The notes under the pieces: generated by a model | Told to the model about the DNA's origin: nothing | The model's input: only the letters and a program-made list of their open reading frames with translations | Database searches by the model: none | Shown: piece after piece, positions 59,675 to 64,000 of the stretch | How the letters are laid out: every line of letters begins with the position of its first letter | How positions within the stretch are numbered: the first letter of the stretch is position 1 | Made by a program: the position numbers and the translations under genes | Source of the DNA: CANRPC01 sp964456095 | GTDB taxonomy: Bacteria; Bacillota_I; Bacilli_A; RFN20; CAG-449 | Assembly (NCBI GenBank): GCA_964456095.1 | Contig: CAYVZF010000002.1 | Location: 6,275-70,274, forward strand | Direction: 5' to 3' | DNA length: 64,000 bases

Positions 59675-59702
59675 TTGATTTAGAAAAGTAGATTATTATA
59701 TT
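59675..59702 (+). promoter_or_regulatory. Candidate promoter of T-box-tyrS
   Basis: -35 TTGATT (59675-59680), 16-base spacer and -10 TATATT (59697-59702), which would start the RNA near the AGAGA motif. An inverted pair TTGTC/GACAA lies upstream at 59655-59670. Confidence 0.4.
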
Positions 59703-59705
59703 TGA

Positions 59706-59860
59706 TTTAGAGATTCTTTGTTTGGTGAAAAAAGAACAAATGTGTTAATTGAAGTACATCTAAGGAGAAATACAAATTAATTGAGGGCTAGATTTATCTA
59801 GAACTAAGGTGGTACCGCGTAATATTACGTCCTTAGAATGTTTAGGGCGTTTTTTATTTT
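59706..59860 (+). ncRNA. T-box leader controlling tyrS
   Basis: The T-box sequence AAGGTGGTACCGCG is at 59806-59819. The terminator ACGTCCT/AGGGCGT (59827-59850) with a T run follows, and stem III is CTAGA/TCTAG (59788-59801). Stem I has AGAGA (59709-59713), GGTG in a small terminal loop (59724-59727), and the GAAG-TAC-A specifier loop with the Tyr codon UAC at 59755-59757. Uncharged tRNA-Tyr pairs with the specifier and stabilises the antiterminator. Stem I looks short, without an obvious distal T-loop module. Confidence 0.9.
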
Positions 59861-59876
59861 TAAAGGAGATGTTTAT

Positions 59877-61097
59877 ATGGGCATATATGAAGAATTAGTT
59901 TGGAGAGGAATGATTAAAGATGTTTCTGATCCAAGCATAAAAGAAAAATTAAATGCAGGAGGACTAACATTTTATATTGGTACAGATCCGACTGGAGATA
60001 GTTTACATATTGGTCATTTTTCAAGTTTTTTGATTTGCAAAAGACTAAAAGAAGCAGGACACCATCCTATAATTTTAATTGGAGGTGGCACTGGGTTAAT
60101 TGGTGATCCAAAACCTGATAGTGAAAGACCAATGATTAGTAAAGAAACAGTTGAACACAATTATGATTGTTTAAAAAAACAACTTGTAAAACTTTTTGAT
60201 TGTGAAGTTGTAAATAATTATGATTGGTATAAAGATATTAATTTTATCGATTATTTAAGAGATTTCGGTAAATATTTCAATGTCAATTATATGTTAAGTA
60301 AGGATATAATTTCTCGTAGATTAGATGAAGGAATAACATATACTGAATTTTCATATATGATTATGCAAGCATTAGATTTCTGGTATTTGAATAAAAATAA
60401 GAATGTTACTCTACAAGTTGCGGGTCAAGACCAATGGGGCAATATTACTTCTGGCATTGAATTAATTAGAAAAAAAGAAGGAAAAGAAGTATATGCGTTT
60501 ACTATGCCTTTATTAACAAAATCGGATGGAACAAAATTTGGAAAAACTAATGGTAAAGCAATTTGGCTTGATAAAAATAAAACATCTGCATATGAAATGT
60601 ATCAATTCTTTATCAATTCTGAGGATTCAAAAGTGATTGATTATTTAAAGTTTTTGACTTTTTTGCCTGAAGAAGTAATTGAGGATTTAGAAGAAAAAAA
60701 TAGAACACAACCTCATTTAAGAGAGGCACATAAAGCTCTTGCTAAAGAAGTAATTACATTTATTCATAGTGAAGAAGATTATATTCAAGCATTAAAGATT
60801 TCTCAAGCATTATTTTCAGGTGATATAAAAAAATTAACTGCAGACGAAATAGCTATTGGATTTGAAGATTTACCTACTATAGAAGGAGAGATTAATCTAA
60901 TTGATGCATTAATTAATTTAAAATTAGCATCATCAAAAAGAGAAGCAAGAGAATTTATTAACTCAGGAGCAGTTTTAGTAAATGGGGACAAGACAAATGA
61001 TTTGAATCTTTTATTAACAAAAGATCTTGCTATAGAAGGAAGATTTATTGTTTTAAGAAGAGGAAAGAAAAATTATGCACTTGTAAAATTTAATTAG
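59877..61097 (+). CDS. tyrS: Tyrosyl-tRNA synthetase
   Basis: A 406-residue class I synthetase. It has FYIGTDPTGDSLHIGHFSSFL (HIGH), GGGTGLIGDPKPDSERPM, the Tyr-pocket LQVAGQDQWGNITSGIELIR, and KFGKTNGKAIWLD in place of KMSKS, as is usual for TyrRS. An S4 RNA-binding domain closes the protein (SSKREAREFINSGAVLVNGD). I chose the ATG at 59877 with AAAGGAGAT upstream. The ATG at 59838 lies in the T-box terminator. Confidence 0.96.
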   Translation: MGIYEELVWRGMIKDVSDPSIKEKLNAGGLTFYIGTDPTGDSLHIGHFSSFLICKRLKEAGHHPIILIGGGTGLIGDPKPDSERPMISKETVEHNYDCLKKQLVKLFDCEVVNNYDWYKDINFIDYLRDFGKYFNVNYMLSKDIISRRLDEGITYTEFSYMIMQALDFWYLNKNKNVTLQVAGQDQWGNITSGIELIRKKEGKEVYAFTMPLLTKSDGTKFGKTNGKAIWLDKNKTSAYEMYQFFINSEDSKVIDYLKFLTFLPEEVIEDLEEKNRTQPHLREAHKALAKEVITFIHSEEDYIQALKISQALFSGDIKKLTADEIAIGFEDLPTIEGEINLIDALINLKLASSKREAREFINSGAVLVNGDKTNDLNLLLTKDLAIEGRFIVLRRGKKNYALVKFN

Positions 61098-61106
61098 GTG
61101 AAGATT

Positions 61107-61919
61107 ATGAAAATTAAAATTGCACGTAAAGTATTTGAAATACATTTTCTATTTGAGAAGGAATATATACCTTTTTTTGCTTCATATATTGTTGATGAAG
61201 AAGCACCTGATTTTTTAATTCGACAAGAAATGTATAAAGAAGAAGTTGATAAAGGCGATTTAAAGATTAATTCGAAAAAATATGATTTATATGAATTAAA
61301 TAACATAGAAACACATTACCATAAAGATGATAATAATGATTATATTGGTAAAATAACATATTGTACTGATAACGTATTATTTTCTTTAAAAGATATACAT
61401 AATACGAGTTTAACTATTAAATTAATTCAGTATATTATTACAAGATTATTATCAATATGTGATTGTGCATTAATAAATGGAAGTGCACTTTGTTATAATG
61501 GAAAAGGTATTTTACTATTATCATCTGAATGTAATATTAATGAATTAACAAGTATATGGAATGAAAACGATAATATTGTCTATATTAATAGCGATATGAA
61601 CTATATTTTAAGAGAAGATGATAAAGTTTATTTATATGGCAATCCTTGGTCTAATATAGATGGGATCAACAATAATATTATTGTTGAATTAAAACATATT
61701 ATATTCTTATATAACAGTAAAAAAGTAATGTCAGAAAAAATTGATAATACCGATGCATTTTTTAAAATTACAAATCAACTTGTTACACCTCAAAATGAAA
61801 TTGGTTTAGAAAGATGTAATAAAGTATTAGATTCTATGGTTTTATTAGATAATTATATTATCTATTCTAAACAAAATAAAAAGACAATTAAGGAAATAAA
61901 AAAGAGTATTGATGTTTAA
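61107..61919 (+). CDS. HPr kinase-like protein with degenerate P-loop
   Basis: A 270-residue protein. Its second half follows the HprK/PEPCK-like kinases found in gut Firmicutes: CALINGSALCYNGKGILLLS, then VYINSDMNYIL, VYLYGNPWSNIDG, ELKHIIFLYNSKKV, and ITNQLVTPQNEI. Where these kinases have a Walker A such as GPSGTGKST, this one reads SSECNINELT (residues 139-148), with no Gly or Lys. It should therefore not bind ATP in the usual way. The N-terminal 110 residues are beta-rich. AGGTGA precedes the ATG, and the gene follows tyrS closely. Confidence 0.6.
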   Translation: MKIKIARKVFEIHFLFEKEYIPFFASYIVDEEAPDFLIRQEMYKEEVDKGDLKINSKKYDLYELNNIETHYHKDDNNDYIGKITYCTDNVLFSLKDIHNTSLTIKLIQYIITRLLSICDCALINGSALCYNGKGILLLSSECNINELTSIWNENDNIVYINSDMNYILREDDKVYLYGNPWSNIDGINNNIIVELKHIIFLYNSKKVMSEKIDNTDAFFKITNQLVTPQNEIGLERCNKVLDSMVLLDNYIIYSKQNKKTIKEIKKSIDV

Positions 61920-61984
61920 AAGTATCAATAAAAAACTAAATTTAAATATATTACAAACATATTAATGTTATCAAGGAGGAAATT

Positions 61985-62815
61985 ATGGACGTAAGATATT
62001 GTTCACACCCAGAAGATTCAAAATTTTATACTACAGATGAAATAAGAGAAAAATATTTAGTTGAAAAAATATTCGATGACGACCAAATATTATTAACATA
62101 TTCTCATCAAGATAGAATGATTTTTGGTGGTGCAAAACCAGTTAATAAGATTATTGAATTAACTGCAGGAGATGAGTTAAGAGCAGATTATTTTTTACAA
62201 AGAAGAGAATTAGGAATCATTAATATTGGTGGTGATGGTGTTGTTATTCTAGATGGAAAAGAATATGAAATGAAACATAGTGATGGTTTATATGTAGGAA
62301 TGGGAGTTAAGAAAGTTGAATTTGCTTCTAAAAAATCAGATGACCCTGCAAAATTCTATTTAAATTCATCACCTGCTCATACATCATATCCTACTACTCA
62401 TATTCCATTTGAAAAAGCCATTCATAGAAGTTTAGGCGATTCAAAAAATATGAATAAAAGAGTAATTAATCAATATATTCATCCCGATGTTTTAAAGACA
62501 TGTCAATTATCTATGGGTATGACTGTTTTAGAAGAAGGAAATGCTTGGAATACATGGCCTTGTCATACACATGAAAGAAGAATGGAAGTATATTTATATT
62601 TTGGTATTGGTGAAGAAGATAGAGTGTTCCATATGATGGGAGAACCTACTGAAACAAGACATATTATTATGAGAAATGAACAAGCTGTTATCTCTCCTTC
62701 TTGGTCAATTCACTGTGGCTTTGCTACAAGAAATTATTCATTCATTTGGGGAATGTGTGGCGAAAATCAAACATTTGATGATATGGATAATTGTGATATG
62801 AAAACATTTAAATAG
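61985..62815 (+). CDS. kduI: 5-keto-4-deoxyuronate isomerase
   Basis: A 276-residue cupin-like isomerase that converts 5-keto-4-deoxyuronate to 2,5-diketo-3-deoxygluconate in breakdown of pectin or glycosaminoglycan uronides. Blocks are MDVRYCSHPEDSKFYTTDEI, GGAKPVNKIIELTAGDELRADYFLQRRELGIINIGG, and the metal motif WNTWPCHTHERRMEVYLYF with its His/Glu ligands. A strong AAGGAGG precedes the ATG. It stands alone, with no lyase, kduD or transporter adjacent. A terminator follows. Confidence 0.94.
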   Translation: MDVRYCSHPEDSKFYTTDEIREKYLVEKIFDDDQILLTYSHQDRMIFGGAKPVNKIIELTAGDELRADYFLQRRELGIINIGGDGVVILDGKEYEMKHSDGLYVGMGVKKVEFASKKSDDPAKFYLNSSPAHTSYPTTHIPFEKAIHRSLGDSKNMNKRVINQYIHPDVLKTCQLSMGMTVLEEGNAWNTWPCHTHERRMEVYLYFGIGEEDRVFHMMGEPTETRHIIMRNEQAVISPSWSIHCGFATRNYSFIWGMCGENQTFDDMDNCDMKTFK

Positions 62816-62826
62816 ATTTAAAATTA

Positions 62827-62855
62827 CAGTGTAGTTTTTTTACTATACTGCTTTT
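62827..62855 (+). terminator. Terminator of kduI
   Basis: CAGTGTAGT (62827-62835) pairs with ACTATACTG (62842-62850) with one G-T pair. The loop is T-rich and a short C-TTTT run follows. Confidence 0.65.
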
Positions 62856-62888
62856 AAAAAATGCCTATAATTAAGCGCTTTTAATAGT

Positions 62889-62948
62889 TTCTACAATTTG
62901 TAGAATTAATATTATTGATATTCTACTATCTATATTTAATAGTAGAAT
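62889..62948. repeat. Two inverted repeats with common TTCTAC arms upstream of degV
   Basis: First repeat: TTCTACAA-T-TTGTAGAA (62889-62905), perfect. Second: ATTCTACTAT (62920-62929) and ATAGTAGAAT (62939-62948), perfect with a 9-base loop. All four arms share TTCTAC/GTAGAA. They are 94-150 bases upstream of degV and may be operators. Confidence 0.55.
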
Positions 62949-63041
62949 TTATGAATCAATCATTAGATTTATTTTTATTCATTTTATTAATATAATTACG
63001 ATGTAGCATTAAAATGCAAAAAGAAAGTAAGGAGAAATTTA

Positions 63042-63926
63042 ATGGAACAAAAATTTATTTTATCGTGTGAATCTACTGTTGATATGCCTTTTTCATATAT
63101 TAATGGAAGAAATATTCCAGTCATATTTTATAAATATAATGTTGATGGTGTTGATTATGTTGACGATATGCTTAGAGATCCTAAAGCATTACCTCATTTT
63201 TATGAAATGCTTGAAATGGGTAAACTTCCTACAACTACTCAATTAAATGAATTTACTTATATAGAACATTTTGAAAAAATATTAGAAAAAGGAGATTTGC
63301 TTCATGTTGTTTTAGGAACAGGAATGACAAAATCTTATCAAAATGCTGTTTTAGCTGCGAATGAATTAAAAGAAAAGTATCCAAATAGAAAAATCATTAT
63401 TGTTGATTCATTATGTAGTTCATCAGGTTATGGAATGCTTGTTGACTGTGCCGCTGATATGCGTGATAATGGTTTAACAATAGAAGAAACAGAAAAATGG
63501 TTATTAGAAAATAGAAAAAATATTCATCATCAATTCTTTTCTACTGAATTAAAGCATTATAGAAGAAGTGGTAGAATGTCAGGACCGACCGCGATGATAG
63601 GAACATTTTTTAAGATATGTCCTATAATGCATTTGGATGAAAGTGGTAAAATCATTGCATACAGTAAAGCTTTAGGAAAGAAAAAAGCAATTAAAATTAC
63701 AGTTGATACGATGGAAGAGCACGCAGTTAACGGAATAAATTATTCTAACAAATGTTATATTTGTCATTCACAATGTATAGAAGATGCAAAAAAATTAAAA
63801 AGCGCAATAATGGAAAGGTTTCCTAATATTAAAGATATACCTATATTTGATATTGGAACAAGTATCGCTTCTCATTGTGGGCCTGGCACTGCTGCGGTAT
63901 TTTTCTTCGGTGATAAAAGAAAATAA
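63042..63926 (+). CDS. DegV-family fatty acid-binding protein
   Basis: A 294-residue protein of the DegV/FakB family, which holds a fatty acid for phosphorylation by FakA. Motifs are LSCESTVDMP at the N-terminus, LPTTTQLNEFTYIEHFE, VVLGTGMTKSYQNAVLAA (the fatty-acid head group loop), ELKHYRRSGRMSGPTAMIGTFF, and the end IASHCGPGTAAVFFFG. The typical DSTxDL is here ESTVDM. AAGGAG precedes the ATG. No fakA is visible in the window. Confidence 0.92.
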   Translation: MEQKFILSCESTVDMPFSYINGRNIPVIFYKYNVDGVDYVDDMLRDPKALPHFYEMLEMGKLPTTTQLNEFTYIEHFEKILEKGDLLHVVLGTGMTKSYQNAVLAANELKEKYPNRKIIIVDSLCSSSGYGMLVDCAADMRDNGLTIEETEKWLLENRKNIHHQFFSTELKHYRRSGRMSGPTAMIGTFFKICPIMHLDESGKIIAYSKALGKKKAIKITVDTMEEHAVNGINYSNKCYICHSQCIEDAKKLKSAIMERFPNIKDIPIFDIGTSIASHCGPGTAAVFFFGDKRK

Positions 63927-63932
63927 AAATTT

Positions 63933-63959
63933 TAGCCTTTTAAAAAGGCTATTTTTTTT
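63933..63959 (+). terminator. Terminator of degV
   Basis: TAGCCTT (63933-63939) and AAGGCTA (63945-63951) with T run. The last 41 bases of the window are AT-rich with nothing recognisable. Confidence 0.85.
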
Positions 63960-64000
63960 AATTCATAAAAAAATTATAAAATTCAAAAAAACTATTTACC

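Noticed and set aside
1..64000. CRISPR arrays, insertion sequences and rRNA genes
   Set aside because: No regularly spaced direct repeats, transposase motifs or rRNA segments were seen.
1..64000. Alternative genetic code with TGA as Trp, as in Mollicutes
   Set aside because: TGA is used as a stop at several overlapping gene junctions (comEA, prkC, Nudix-ispD), and Trp is encoded by TGG with a CCA anticodon tRNA.

Overview
The window comes from a low-GC (by eye roughly 25-30 %), spore-associated Gram-positive bacterium of the Bacilli/Erysipelotrichia type, probably an uncultured gut lineage and probably a metagenome-assembled contig, since it contains a 100-N scaffold gap. The reasons are purine-rich ribosome sites (AGGAGG, AGGTGA), TTGAAA/TATAAT promoters, many T-run terminators, standard stop-codon use with TGA as a stop, a yybP-ykoY riboswitch, a tyrosine T-box, and the sporulation genes spo0A, gpr, a cwlJ-like hydrolase and cotJ. 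The exact order or family cannot be read from the sequence.

Layout. 1-12.2 kb: ruvX (cut by the window edge), DUF1292, greA, comEA-comEC, holA, rpsT, the spore protease gpr, fmt, a cardiolipin synthase, rqcH, a thioredoxin-fold lipoprotein, trmL and a cwlJ-like hydrolase. 12.4-22.8 kb: the B. subtilis-like gmk-priA-rsmB-rlmN-prpC-prkC-rsgA-rpe-thiN-rpmB cluster, with several unusual members: an RsmB that has lost its SAM loop and both catalytic cysteines, and a PrkC reduced to its kinase domain. 23.1-23.9 kb: Spo0A with an intact DNA-binding domain but a degenerate receiver (Asn at the phosphoacceptor site).

24-29.3 kb is a surface-protein locus: an M6-type metalloprotease lipoprotein, then two tandem GLUG-type repeat lipoproteins. 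The first GLUG gene lies behind a promoter whose -35/-10 spacer contains ten consecutive G residues, the signature of a phase-variable switch. 29.4-34.3 kb is accessory: an iron alcohol dehydrogenase, two zinc-ribbon membrane proteins, and an XRE/ImmA pair followed by a three-gene DUF4417 cassette ending next to a tRNA operon (Cys-Arg-Pro-Ala).

34.9-51.9 kb is metabolic and transport: serine dehydratase, a regulator-potABCD polyamine operon, an ABC-F protein, tRNA-Trp, an HTH/flavodoxin-like fusion, Dps, a GDPD phosphodiesterase, a flavin reductase, cysteine desulfidase and Asd. 51.9-58.5 kb has a manganese theme: an Mn riboswitch in front of an MntP-Nudix fusion, MntR, a CotJA-CotJB fusion plus CotJC (Mn-catalase fold), and a ZIP transporter. 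58.5-64 kb: Nudix-ispD, T-box-tyrS, an HprK-like protein with a destroyed P-loop, kduI and degV.

The strongest leads are the G10 phase-switch promoter, the phosphoacceptor-less Spo0A, the catalytically dead RsmB, the riboswitch-controlled MntP-Nudix fusion, and the XRE/ImmA/DUF4417 cassette. No CRISPR array, insertion sequence, rRNA or replication origin was seen.
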